DNA of 64,000 bases from Villigracilis sp024434165. GTDB taxonomy: Bacteria > Chloroflexota > Anaerolineae > Anaerolineales > Villigracilaceae. Below the pieces are notes generated by a model, which saw nothing but the letters and a program-made list of their open reading frames with translations, made no database searches and was not told where the DNA came from. How positions within the stretch are numbered: position 1 is the stretch's first letter; every line of letters begins with the position of its first letter. Positions 48,636 through 56,361 of this stretch are shown piece by piece. A program made the translations under genes and the position numbers. The DNA lies in assembly GCA_030263665.1 (NCBI GenBank), contig SZPK01000012.1, forward strand, positions 124,001-188,000. The letters are read 5' to 3'.

Positions 48636-48671
48636 GTAGAACAAGTCTATAGATTTGTTCTACTTGCGCCG
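48628..48671. promoter_or_regulatory. 17-bp-arm palindrome before ychF
   Basis: CGGCGCAAGTAGAACAA and its exact complement flank the 10-base centre gtctatagat. The right arm ends 15 bases before the ychF ATG and just before its AAGGA ribosome site; the left arm covers the tRNA-Leu promoter. It is either an operator or an mRNA hairpin controlling ychF. Confidence 0.65.
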
Positions 48672-48686
48672 CAAAGAAGGACAATC

Positions 48687-49745
48687 ATGAAACTAGGAAT
48701 CATCGGACTACCTCAATCAGGAAAGACCACCATTTTCAACGCGCTCACCCGCGGCAATGCGCCCACCACCGCCTCGGCAGGACGCATCGAAGTGCACCAG
48801 GCGGTGGTGGATGTGCCCGACCCGCGCGTGGACGTCCTCTCGAAGATGTTCAACCCGCGCAAGACCATCTACGCCAAAATCACTTACGCGGATATTGCCG
48901 GGCTGGAGACGGGTTCCGCCAAGGGCGGCATTTCCGGTCAGCTGCTGAACCTGCTCAACCAGATGGATGCGCTGATCCTCGTGGTGCGCTGCTTCGAAAG
49001 CGACCTGGTCATGCACCCGCAGGGAAGCGTGAATCCGCTGCGCGACGTGGAGATGATGACGAGCGAACTGCTGTTGAACGACCTGATCGCCGTCGAACGC
49101 AAACTGGAGCGCCTCGCGGAGGAACGCAAAAAAGGCGGCACGGACAAAACGGTCAACGCCCGGCAGACGGAACTGTTCGAGCGGCTGCACAAGGCGCTTT
49201 CGGATAACAAGCCCCTGCGCGACCTGGAATATACCCACGAAGAAGAGAAGGAACTTTCCAGTTTTGGGCTGCTCACACGCAAGCGCATCCTGACCGTGTT
49301 CAATCTCGGCGAAGGACAAACCGCTCCCGAGGTCAAACTCGATTATCCCTCTGTGGCGCTGATGGGCAAACTGGAAATGGAAATCGCGCAGCTCTCCCCC
49401 GAAGATGCGGCGGTTTTCATGGAAGAGTACGGCATCAAGGAACTCAGCCTCAACCGCATGATCAACCTGTCGTATGAATTGCTGCAGGAGCAGACCTTCT
49501 TCACGGTGGGCGAGGACGAGGTGCGCGCATGGACGACGCGGCGCGGCGCAACGGCGCAGGAAGCGGCAGGCGAGATCCACACCGATCTTTCGCGTGGATT
49601 CGTTCGCGCCGAGGTGGTGGCTTATGAAGACCTCGCCGCTCTCGGGTCCATGCACGAGGCGAAGGCAAAAGGGAAGTTCCGGCTCGAAGGCAAGGAATAT
49701 ATCGTCAAGGACGGCGATATCATGCACGTCCGTTCCAGTTTATAA
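48687..49745 (+). CDS. ychF: YchF/Ola1-type ATPase
   Basis: A 352-residue Obg-family protein that prefers ATP over GTP. The P-loop is G-L-P-Q-S-G-K-T-T-I-F-N-A-L-T (7-21). Switch II is D-I-A-G-L-E-T-G-S-A-K-G-G-I-S-G, a variant of the usual I-A-G-L-V-x-G-A. The C-terminal TGS-like domain (D-E-V-R-A-W-T-T-R-R-G-A-T-A-Q-E-A-A-G-x-I-H) and the closing D-G-D-I-M-H-V-R are present. It associates with ribosomes and stress responses. AAGGA is 8 bases upstream. Length is slightly under the usual 363. Confidence 0.92.
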   Translation: MKLGIIGLPQSGKTTIFNALTRGNAPTTASAGRIEVHQAVVDVPDPRVDVLSKMFNPRKTIYAKITYADIAGLETGSAKGGISGQLLNLLNQMDALILVVRCFESDLVMHPQGSVNPLRDVEMMTSELLLNDLIAVERKLERLAEERKKGGTDKTVNARQTELFERLHKALSDNKPLRDLEYTHEEEKELSSFGLLTRKRILTVFNLGEGQTAPEVKLDYPSVALMGKLEMEIAQLSPEDAAVFMEEYGIKELSLNRMINLSYELLQEQTFFTVGEDEVRAWTTRRGATAQEAAGEIHTDLSRGFVRAEVVAYEDLAALGSMHEAKAKGKFRLEGKEYIVKDGDIMHVRSSL

Positions 49746-49748
49746 ACC

Positions 49749-50195
49749 TATGGAGTCGGGCAGCTTGCTGCCGTAAATTCGCGGGAACAAGTTCCCGCAC
49801 TCCAAAAACAATCTATGGAGTCAGGCAGCTTGCTGCCGTAAATTCGCGGAAACAAGTTCCCGCACTCCAAAAACAATCCATGGAGTCAGGCAGCTTGCTG
49901 CCGTAAATTCGCGGGAACAAGTTCCCGCACTCCAAAAACAATCTATGGAGTCAGGCAGCTTGCTGCCGAAATTCGCGGAAACAAGTTCCTGCACTCCAAA
50001 AACAATCTATGGAGTCAGGCAGCTTGCTGCCGTAAATTCGCGGAAACAAGTTCCTGCACTCCAAAAACAATCTATGGAGTCAGGCAGCTTGCTGCCGTAA
50101 ATTCGCGGGAACAAGTTCCCGTACTCCAAAAACAATCTATGGAGTCGGGCAGCTTGCTGCCGTAAATTCGCGGAAACAAGTTCCTGCACTCCAAA
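49749..50195. repeat. Seven 65-bp tandem repeats with a three-way-junction fold
   Basis: Copies start at 49749, 49814, 49879, 49944 (1 bp shorter), 50008, 50073 and 50138. Each unit holds an outer pair TGGAGT/ACTCCA and two inner perfect hairpins, GGCAGC-tt-GCTGCC and GCGGGAAC-aa-GTTCCCGC (or a variant), joined by TAAATTC, so it can fold as a three-way junction or cruciform. Units differ by only a few bases. There are no unique spacers, so it is not a CRISPR. The array fills the 466-bp gap between ychF and pepF. Confidence 0.95.
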
Positions 50196-50211
50196 TATAT
50201 AAGGAGGCCGT

Positions 50212-52110
50212 ATGGCATACCAACTTTCCAAATGGGATCTTTCCCAACTTTACCCCGGTTACGACAGCCCCGAACTGCAAAGCGCGTTCGACATGATCGA
50301 GGAGCAGGTCTCCTCGTTCGAAGGCGTGCGCGACAAACTCAAGCCGGATATGCCCGCCGACCAGTTTGTGGACGTGGTGAAAGCCAGCGAAGCGACAACG
50401 CGCATCGGCAGCAAATTGTATGCCTTTGCGGGGTTGTCGTTTACTGCGGACACACAGGATCAAAAAGCGCAGGCGCTGCAGGCGCGCGTGCTGCAGTTCC
50501 TGGCGGAGATCGAGAACCGCACGTTGTTCTTCAGCCTGTGGTGGAAGGCGCTGGACGACGAAAACGCAAAGCGTTTGATGGACGCTTCGGGCGATTACCG
50601 GTATTACCTCGAAGCGATGCGCCACTACAAGCCGCACACCTTGAGCGAACCCGAAGAGAAGATCATTAACCTCAAGAACGTGACCGGCGTGAGCGCGCTC
50701 GGCAATCTGTACGACTCGATCACGAGCCGCTACACCTTCAAACTGAAGGTAGACGGCAGGGAAAAGGAATTGACCGCCGCGGAATTATTCTCCTACCGCT
50801 ACAGCGCCGACCCGAACCTGCGCGCCGAGAGTTACAGATCGCAGTTCAAGGTGTATGCGGCAGACGGTCCCATTCTTGGGCAAATCTACCAGACCCTCGT
50901 GCGCGACTGGCACAACGAGAACATCAACCTGCGCAAGTTCAAGAACGCGATTGCGCCGCGCAACCTGAACAACGACATCCCTGACGAAGCGGTGGAAACA
51001 TTGCTAAGTGTGGCTCGCAAGAACGCGGGCATCTTCCAGCGGTATTTCAGGATGAAAGCCAAATACGTCGGCATGAAGAAACTGCGGCGGTATGATATTT
51101 ACGCGCCCGTCGCCGCCTCGAAGAAGACCTATGAATGGGATGAAGCCGTGAACATGGTGCTCGATGCGTTCAATGCCTTCGAACCAAAGGTGGCGGAACT
51201 GGCGAAGCGTGTCTTCGACCAGAGCCGCATTGACAGCGAAATCCGCAAGGGCAAGCGCGGCGGCGCGTTCTGCTGGGGCTTCCTGCCGGAAGAGACACCC
51301 TACGTGCTGGTCAACTACCAGGGCACGGGACGCGAAGTGGCGACCCTGGCTCACGAACTGGGTCACGCCATTCACGCCATGCTGGCGTCGCATCACAGCG
51401 CGTTCACGTTCCATTCCTCCCTGCCGCTAGCGGAGACCGCCTCCACTTTTGCGGAAATGATTCTGATTGACAAACTGCTGGCGGAGGAGAAGGATGAATC
51501 GGTGCGCCGCGACATCCTCTTCAAGCAGATGGACGACGCCTACGCCACCATCATGCGCCAGTCGTATTTTGCGCTGTTCGAGAAGACCGCGCATGAACTG
51601 GTGCAGAAGAACGCCTCGGTGGACGACCTGAGCAATGCCTACCTCGACAATTTGAAGGAGCAGTTCGGCGATTCGCTCGACCTGAGCGACGAGTTCAAGT
51701 GGGAATGGGTGGGCATCCCGCACATTTTCCAGATTCCGTTCTACGTCTATGCCTATGCTTTCGGTCAATTGCTGGTGCTGGCGTTGTATCAGCAGTTCAA
51801 AGCCGAGGGCGAGTCCTTCAAGCCGAAGTACCTCAAGATTCTCTCCGCGGGCGGTTCGGAAGCGCCGGAGAAAATTTTGAGCGAAGCGGGCATCAATATC
51901 CGCGACCCGAAGTTCTGGCAGGGCGGCTTTGACGTGCTGGAGAAACTGGTCGGCGAACTGGAGAAACTGCCGGTGGAGAAACCTGCGGCAAAAGCGAAGA
52001 AGGCAAAAACGGTGAAACGCAAACCTGCCCCAAGCAGGATCAAGAGGGCGAAGAAATCTGTAAAGAAGGTTTCCAAAGCCAGCCCCGCCAAAGGCAGGAA
52101 GAAAAAGTAA
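50212..52110 (+). CDS. pepF: M3 family oligoendopeptidase F
   Basis: A 632-residue zinc metallopeptidase that degrades short peptides in the cytoplasm. The active site H-E-L-G-H lies at about residue 382 (T-L-A-H-E-L-G-H-A-I-H), with the third ligand in L-A-E-T-A-S-T-F-A-E. The PepF N-terminus (W-D-L-S-Q-L-Y-P-G) and the C-terminal L-S-A-G-G-S-E-A-P are present. TAAGGAGG precedes the ATG. The last ~50 residues are an added lysine/alanine-rich tail (K-A-K-K-A-K-T-V-K-R), histone H1-like and not usual for the family. Confidence 0.93.
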   Translation: MAYQLSKWDLSQLYPGYDSPELQSAFDMIEEQVSSFEGVRDKLKPDMPADQFVDVVKASEATTRIGSKLYAFAGLSFTADTQDQKAQALQARVLQFLAEIENRTLFFSLWWKALDDENAKRLMDASGDYRYYLEAMRHYKPHTLSEPEEKIINLKNVTGVSALGNLYDSITSRYTFKLKVDGREKELTAAELFSYRYSADPNLRAESYRSQFKVYAADGPILGQIYQTLVRDWHNENINLRKFKNAIAPRNLNNDIPDEAVETLLSVARKNAGIFQRYFRMKAKYVGMKKLRRYDIYAPVAASKKTYEWDEAVNMVLDAFNAFEPKVAELAKRVFDQSRIDSEIRKGKRGGAFCWGFLPEETPYVLVNYQGTGREVATLAHELGHAIHAMLASHHSAFTFHSSLPLAETASTFAEMILIDKLLAEEKDESVRRDILFKQMDDAYATIMRQSYFALFEKTAHELVQKNASVDDLSNAYLDNLKEQFGDSLDLSDEFKWEWVGIPHIFQIPFYVYAYAFGQLLVLALYQQFKAEGESFKPKYLKILSAGGSEAPEKILSEAGINIRDPKFWQGGFDVLEKLVGELEKLPVEKPAAKAKKAKTVKRKPAPSRIKRAKKSVKKVSKASPAKGRKKK

Positions 52111-52123
52111 CAAACCGCACAGC

Positions 52124-52158
52124 ACGACCCGGTCAACTGGCTGGGTCGTTTTATTTTA
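52124..52158 (+). terminator. Terminator of pepF
   Basis: The stem ACGACCC/GGGTCGT with a 12-base loop is followed by TTTTATTTTA. Confidence 0.85.
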
Positions 52159-52229
52159 CGGCTGGAATGAGGTGCAGTTTCGCCTTTAATGCCGCCTCTC
52201 TGCAATTTTGCTACAATGAAGGAAACATC

Positions 52230-52766
52230 ATGAAACGAGTTTTAGTCCTTTTGACATTGATCGCGGCGGCATGCGGTCCATCCGAAGCGGAATTGGAACA
52301 GGAGGTTGACGTGACGTTCGAACTTACCAGCCCTGCGTTTGCGAATGGAGACCCGATTCCCGTTGATTTTTCATGCGACGGAAACGATGCCAGCCCTGCG
52401 CTCAACTGGTCGGACCCCCCGGCTGGCACGCAAAGTTTTGCGCTCATCATGGACGACCCCGATGCGCCGGGGGGGACCTGGGTGCATTGGGTCATGTACA
52501 ACATCCCCGCCTCGGCGCGCGGACTTTTGGCGGGTATCCCGACCGATCCGCAACTCAGCGACGGAAGCGTGCAGGGCGTCACGTCCGCACGCAGCACCGG
52601 CTATCACGGTCCCTGCCCGCCGTCCGGCACGCATCGCTACTTCTTCAGGTTGTACGCGTTGGATACCATGCTCTCCGTGCAAAGCGCAGACAAGAAGCAA
52701 TTGCTCGCGGCAATGGAGGGACATGTCCTGGGAACCGCCGAATTAATGGGAACATTCAGCCGGTAG
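52230..52766 (+). CDS. YbhB/YbcL (PEBP) family lipoprotein
   Basis: A 178-residue protein. The signal peptide ends in I-A-A-A-C, so it is probably a lipoprotein. The phosphatidylethanolamine-binding fold follows: D-F-S-C-D-G-N-D-A-S-P-A-L-N-W, D-D-P-D-A-P-G-G-T-W-V-H-W-V-M-Y-N-I-P and Y-H-G-P-C-P-P-S-G-T-H-R-Y. These bind anionic ligands; the bacterial role is unclear. The ATG at 52230 is chosen because it gives a proper signal peptide. TACAAT lies 12 bases upstream, so the leader is very short. Confidence 0.9.
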   Translation: MKRVLVLLTLIAAACGPSEAELEQEVDVTFELTSPAFANGDPIPVDFSCDGNDASPALNWSDPPAGTQSFALIMDDPDAPGGTWVHWVMYNIPASARGLLAGIPTDPQLSDGSVQGVTSARSTGYHGPCPPSGTHRYFFRLYALDTMLSVQSADKKQLLAAMEGHVLGTAELMGTFSR

Positions 52767-52769
52767 GAG

Positions 52770-53288
52770 TTACGTCTTCAGCAATTTATACATGAAGACC
52801 GTCGCATGAAGTTTTCCATCTGTGCTACGCGCATACTCCGGTATGACCCCCGCTCGTTGATAACCCAATTTCATATACAACGCCTCGGAGGGATCGCCCT
52901 CCCGCGTATCCAGGACCAGGGTGGTCCGCCCGGCGGATATTGCTTCGGCTTCGATGGCGTTCATCAATGCCTGCGCAATTCCCCGCCTGCGAAAGGAACT
53001 ATGCACCATGAGTTTGGCAACCTCGGCGCGATGATTTCCGTTTGGGCGGGTCGCCATGTCGAGTTGAACCGTCCCGGCAAGGCTGTCCTCCAATTTTGCA
53101 ACGATCAAAACGCGATGGGGAGTTTCGATGGCGTTCGCCACATCCTGCCAGTAGGCAAGCGCTTCCTGCTCGGAGAGCGGGAGTAAAAATCCCACCGACG
53201 CGCCGTGCGTGACGGCGTCCATCAGCAGGGCTGCGAGTTCCGGCAATTCGGGAAGAATGGTTTGCGAGGTCAGGCGCTGGATTTGCAT
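52770..53288 (-). CDS. GNAT family N-acetyltransferase
   Basis: A 172-residue acetyltransferase with the acetyl-CoA loop F-R-R-R-G-I-A-Q-A-L (Q/R-x-x-G-x-A) near residue 102, preceded by V-A-K-L-M-V-H. The end reads L-Y-M-K-L-G-Y-Q-R-A-G-V-I-P-E-Y-A, as in antibiotic- or small-amine-modifying GNATs. The substrate is unknown. It converges on the PEBP gene with only 3 bp between the stops. The ~130 bp upstream hold decayed repeat text (aaccacagatcaacac, ctgatcactg). Confidence 0.88.
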   Translation of the reverse strand: MQIQRLTSQTILPELPELAALLMDAVTHGASVGFLLPLSEQEALAYWQDVANAIETPHRVLIVAKLEDSLAGTVQLDMATRPNGNHRAEVAKLMVHSSFRRRGIAQALMNAIEAEAISAGRTTLVLDTREGDPSEALYMKLGYQRAGVIPEYARSTDGKLHATVFMYKLLKT

Positions 53289-53418
53289 GGAATAATTAAA
53301 CCACAGATCAACACTAATAAAATGGTTCTGGAATACCTAAAAACCAACTTTCACCTGCGGCTTAAAAAGGGACAGCCACCTTTCGATGACTGCCTCTCAC
53401 TGCTAACTGATCACTGTT

Positions 53419-53802
53419 TTACACATCGTACTCGCCGGGGTCTTCCTCCACCGCCATCACCGGCTCTTCCTTCTCCTTCTTATCGAGGAATTGCAGGGTC
53501 TGTGCGACGACTTTCGTAAAGTACTTCGTCTCGCCGTTGGCTTCGTATTTGTCGGTTTTCAGACGTCCTTCCACGAAGATCAGGCTGCCTTTCTTGAGGT
53601 ACTCCTGGCAGACCTCGCCCAGCCGCCCCCATGCCTCGATGTTGACCCATTCGGTGATTTCTTTTGTCTCGCCGTTTTTATCCTTCCAACGGTTGCTGAC
53701 CGCCAGGCTGAAATGGCAGACTTTCTTGCCGGTGGGGGTGTACTTGCTTTCCGGGTCCTTGCCCAGACGACCAATCAATTGGACGCGGTTTAGTGTTGGC
53801 AT
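53419..53802 (-). CDS. ssb: Single-stranded DNA-binding protein
   Basis: A 127-residue OB-fold protein starting M-P-T-L-N-R-V-Q-L-I-G-R-L-G-K-D-P-E. It has F-S-L-A-V-S-N-R-W, W-V-N-I-E-A-W-G-R-L and G-S-L-I-F-V-E-G-R-L-K-T. The C-terminal tip is acidic (E-E-D-P-G-E-Y-D-V) but lacks the usual D-D-D-I-P-F. The frame stays open upstream to an ATG at 53853 that also has AAGGAG, adding 17 residues. I keep 53802 because it has GGGGAG at 5 bases and family similarity starts there. Confidence 0.9.
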   Translation of the reverse strand: MPTLNRVQLIGRLGKDPESKYTPTGKKVCHFSLAVSNRWKDKNGETKEITEWVNIEAWGRLGEVCQEYLKKGSLIFVEGRLKTDKYEANGETKYFTKVVAQTLQFLDKKEKEEPVMAVEEDPGEYDV

Positions 53803-53912
53803 GTCGGCTCCCCTTTCAGTTCATAAACTTTTAGATGCAGTGTGCGTGTCATAACTAGTCTCCTTTTTAATCTAAAAGCACAGGTGGATTTTGAACAGGG
53901 TTATACTTGCCT

Positions 53913-54122
53913 TTACCCTGCGCTTTCCGTGGTGTTGGCGGCGGGCGCTTCTGCCTGAACCTTCTTCAGCACCAGCATACCCGTCTTCATCTCCACGACG
54001 TTGTACCCGGCGGGCACGGCGTCGAGGGCGCCTTCCTTCACTTCCTTCGAGAAGAAGAACATCTTGCCGTTGGAGTGCAGGTAGTAGGTGACGCCTTTGG
54101 AATTGGTATGTGAGTAAGCCAT
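53913..54122 (-). CDS. Small conserved protein, unrecognised
   Basis: A 69-residue protein: M-A-Y-S-H-T-N-S-K-G-V-T-Y-Y-L-H-S, then K-M-F-F-F-S-K-E-V-K-E-G-A-L-D-A-V-P-A-G-Y. Two short beta hairpins followed by a flexible alanine-rich end (A-E-A-P-A-A-N-T-T). It has a strong promoter and AAAAGGAG ribosome site, so it is probably well expressed. It lies upstream of ssb in the same direction. I know no function. Confidence 0.72.
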   Translation of the reverse strand: MAYSHTNSKGVTYYLHSNGKMFFFSKEVKEGALDAVPAGYNVVEMKTGMLVLKKVQAEAPAANTTESAG

Positions 54123-54152
54123 TTTTTCTCCTTTTGTCTAAGTGGTAATAAG

Positions 54153-54181
54153 AGTGTAGAACAAAGTTTCTAGCCTGTCAA
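54153..54181 (-). promoter_or_regulatory. Promoter of the small protein (and possibly ssb)
   Basis: On the minus strand, a perfect TTGACA (54176-54181) and TACACT (54153-54158) are separated by 17 bp. Confidence 0.8.
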
Positions 54182-54225
54182 GTAGGAAAATCAAATCATC
54201 TAGACAAATTCATGCATCACTTTAT

Positions 54226-54458
54226 GGACTCAGGGAGCCTGCTCCCGAATGCCTGCTCCCGAATGCCCGCCCCGAAATACACCAGCGAGCTGGCTAACTC
54301 CAAAGCAGAACAATTTTGGAGTCAGGGAGCTTGCTCCCGAATGCCCGCCCCCAAAATACGCCAGCGAGCTGGCGACTCCAAAGCAGAACAATTTTGGAGT
54401 CAGGGAGCTTGCTCCCGAACGCCTGCCCCCGAAATACGCCAGCGAGCTGGCTGACTCC
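54226..54458. repeat. Three structured tandem repeats (about 78-92 bp)
   Basis: Copies start at about 54226, 54318 and 54396. Each has an outer pair GGAGTC/GACTCC and inner hairpins GGGAGC-tt-GCTCCC and CCAGC-ga-GCTGG, the same three-way plan as the array at 49749 but with different stems. The first copy is longer because gaatgcctgctccc is duplicated. The array ends 22 bp before panC. Confidence 0.85.
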
Positions 54459-54480
54459 AAAGTGGAACCTGGAGACCGAC

Positions 54481-55314
54481 ATGAAGATCATTACCTCCCT
54501 CTCTGACTTACGATCCACCCGCCTCTCTCTCGACGGGACGATTGGTCTTGTCCCCACGATGGGTTATCTCCACGAGGGGCATTTATCGCTTGTCCGCCAG
54601 GCGAAAGCGGAATGTGACCATATCATCGTCACCATCTTCGTCAACCCGACACAGTTCGGACCGAACGAAGACCTCTCCAGGTATCCACGCGACCTCGAAC
54701 GCGACCTGAGCCTGCTTCGCCCGCTTGGCGTGGATGTGGTCTGGACGCCGTCGGCTGAGATCATGTATCCGCCCGGCTACCAGACCTGGGTGGAGGTCGA
54801 GGCGCTCACCAGGGGGCTGGAAGGCGCAATGCGTCCCGGTCACTTCCGCGGTGTGACCACCGTCGTAGCGAAGTTATTCAACGCAACCCAGCCGCACAAA
54901 GCCTATTTCGGTCAAAAGGACGCCCAACAGGCGGCGGTCATTCGCCGCATGGCAGTGGATTTGAACTTCCCGCTGGAGGTGATCATCTGCCCAACGGTGC
55001 GCGAAGCGGACGGGCTGGCGATGTCCAGCCGTAACAAGTATTTGAACGAAGCCGAGCGCAAGGCGGCAGCGGCGCTGTTCCGGGCGTTGAGCGCAGCAAA
55101 GGAACTCTACGAGGCGGGCGAACGGGATGCGGAAAAGTTGAGGGGAAGGATGAAAGAAGTGCTGGCATCCGAGCCGCTGGCGCAGATGCAATACGTCTCC
55201 TGCGCGGATTACGACACCCTCGAAGAGTTGGATACAGTGAAAGGCAAGACCCTGCTCTCGATGGCGGTGTTTGTGGGCAAGACGAGGTTGATTGACAATT
55301 TTGTGCTGGGATAA
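54481..55314 (+). CDS. panC: Pantothenate synthetase
   Basis: A 277-residue enzyme joining pantoate and beta-alanine with ATP to make pantothenate (vitamin B5, precursor of CoA). It has V-P-T-M-G-Y-L-H-E-G-H-L-S-L (ATP site), F-V-N-P-T-Q-F-G-P-N-E-D-L, R-P-G-H-F-R-G-V, Y-F-G-Q-K-D-A-Q-Q and S-S-R-N-K-Y-L. The frame is open back through the repeat array, but M-K-I-I-T at 54481 is the family start, with a weak TGGAGA ribosome site. panB and panD are not adjacent. Confidence 0.95.
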   Translation: MKIITSLSDLRSTRLSLDGTIGLVPTMGYLHEGHLSLVRQAKAECDHIIVTIFVNPTQFGPNEDLSRYPRDLERDLSLLRPLGVDVVWTPSAEIMYPPGYQTWVEVEALTRGLEGAMRPGHFRGVTTVVAKLFNATQPHKAYFGQKDAQQAAVIRRMAVDLNFPLEVIICPTVREADGLAMSSRNKYLNEAERKAAAALFRALSAAKELYEAGERDAEKLRGRMKEVLASEPLAQMQYVSCADYDTLEELDTVKGKTLLSMAVFVGKTRLIDNFVLG

Positions 55315-55354
55315 ACCATAGGGGCGATCCGTTGGGCTGCCCCTGCGAAAAAAT

Positions 55355-56242
55355 ATGAAACCCACCCGTTACTGGCTCAACCTTTTGGGACTGGCTGCGC
55401 TGGCGGTTTCGCTTGGTGTGCTTGTTCTGACCTCGTTCATCTCCAGTCTGTGGGCGGAGTCCATTCTCCGCCCGGCGCGGATCGCTGCAAGCGGAGACCT
55501 GCTAAGAGAAAGAGGCATTCCCTATCAGGAAGTGGAACTGACCGCAAAAGACGGCATTCTGCTTTCCGCCTGGTACACGCCGCCGCAAAATGGCGCGGTC
55601 ATTCTGATCGCGCATGGATACAACGATAATCGTCCCGAAACTCTGCACGCGATGTTCGCAGAACATGGCTACGGCGCGCTCTCGTGGGATTTTCGCGCGC
55701 ACGGCGAAAGCGGCGGAGACATCTCCACGCTCGGTTATTTCGAACGATTGGACGTGGAAGCCGCGCTGGAATTTGCGCTGGCGCAGGAGGGTGTGGAGCA
55801 TGTTGGCGCGTGGGGCGGCTCGATGGGCGGGGCGACGGTCATCCTTTCGGCGGCGGAACATCCTGAGATCGAAGCGGTGGTTGCCGACAGCGCCTTTCCG
55901 TCGCTGGAGGATGTACTGAGACTAAATGCCCCCTCTCGTTTTCTTCAGCCTTTTGTGCTGTTTTGGGGCGAATGGCACAGCAGCGCGGAAGTGGATGATG
56001 TCAACCCTGAAGCGGCGATTGGGAGAATCAGCCCCGGAGCGGTTTTCATCATTGACGGCTGGGAGGGCGCGGCGGTTGCGCTGAATTCCCCCTACCGTTT
56101 ATACGACGCGGCGAATGAGCCGAAGGAAATTTGGGTGGAAGATGGCGTGCCGCATTTGGGGATGTATGCGCGCGACCCGCGCAGATATGAAGAAAAGGTT
56201 GTGGAATTTTTCAACGAATTTTTATTGCCCCACTCCCCTTAA
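55355..56242 (+). CDS. Membrane-anchored alpha/beta hydrolase
   Basis: A 295-residue protein. One N-terminal helix (8-33) is followed by an alpha/beta hydrolase fold. The oxyanion region reads I-A-H-G-Y-N-D-N-R, the nucleophile elbow G-G-S-M-G-G (serine near 152), an acid candidate lies in F-I-I-D-G-W, and the histidine is in G-V-P-H-L-G. These resemble BEM46-type or peptidase-S9-like anchored hydrolases. The substrate is unknown. It follows panC by 40 bp, across a small AGGGGC/GCCCCT hairpin. Confidence 0.82.
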   Translation: MKPTRYWLNLLGLAALAVSLGVLVLTSFISSLWAESILRPARIAASGDLLRERGIPYQEVELTAKDGILLSAWYTPPQNGAVILIAHGYNDNRPETLHAMFAEHGYGALSWDFRAHGESGGDISTLGYFERLDVEAALEFALAQEGVEHVGAWGGSMGGATVILSAAEHPEIEAVVADSAFPSLEDVLRLNAPSRFLQPFVLFWGEWHSSAEVDDVNPEAAIGRISPGAVFIIDGWEGAAVALNSPYRLYDAANEPKEIWVEDGVPHLGMYARDPRRYEEKVVEFFNEFLLPHSP

Positions 56243-56254
56243 GACCCCAGAAAA

Positions 56255-56327
56255 AGACCCTAAAGGTTTCTTCTGCAATTTAAGCCAGGAAGCAACTCCT
56301 GGCGTACGAGAAAAACCTTTAGGGTCT
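56255..56327. repeat. Inverted-repeat element with 15-bp perfect arms
   Basis: AGACCCTAAAGGTTT (56255-56269) and its complement (56313-56327) enclose a second hairpin, GCCAGGA/TCCTGGC. A relative is at 46845-46875. It lies between converging genes and may terminate the hydrolase mRNA. A CTCTCT/AGAGAG hairpin at 56342-56358 closes the opposite gene. Confidence 0.75.
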
Positions 56328-56361
56328 GGCTTTTAGAAACACTCTCTGAGGCAGAGAGAGG

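Noticed and set aside
49749..50195. Possible CRISPR array
   Set aside because: The whole 65-bp unit is repeated without unique spacers and there are no cas genes nearby.
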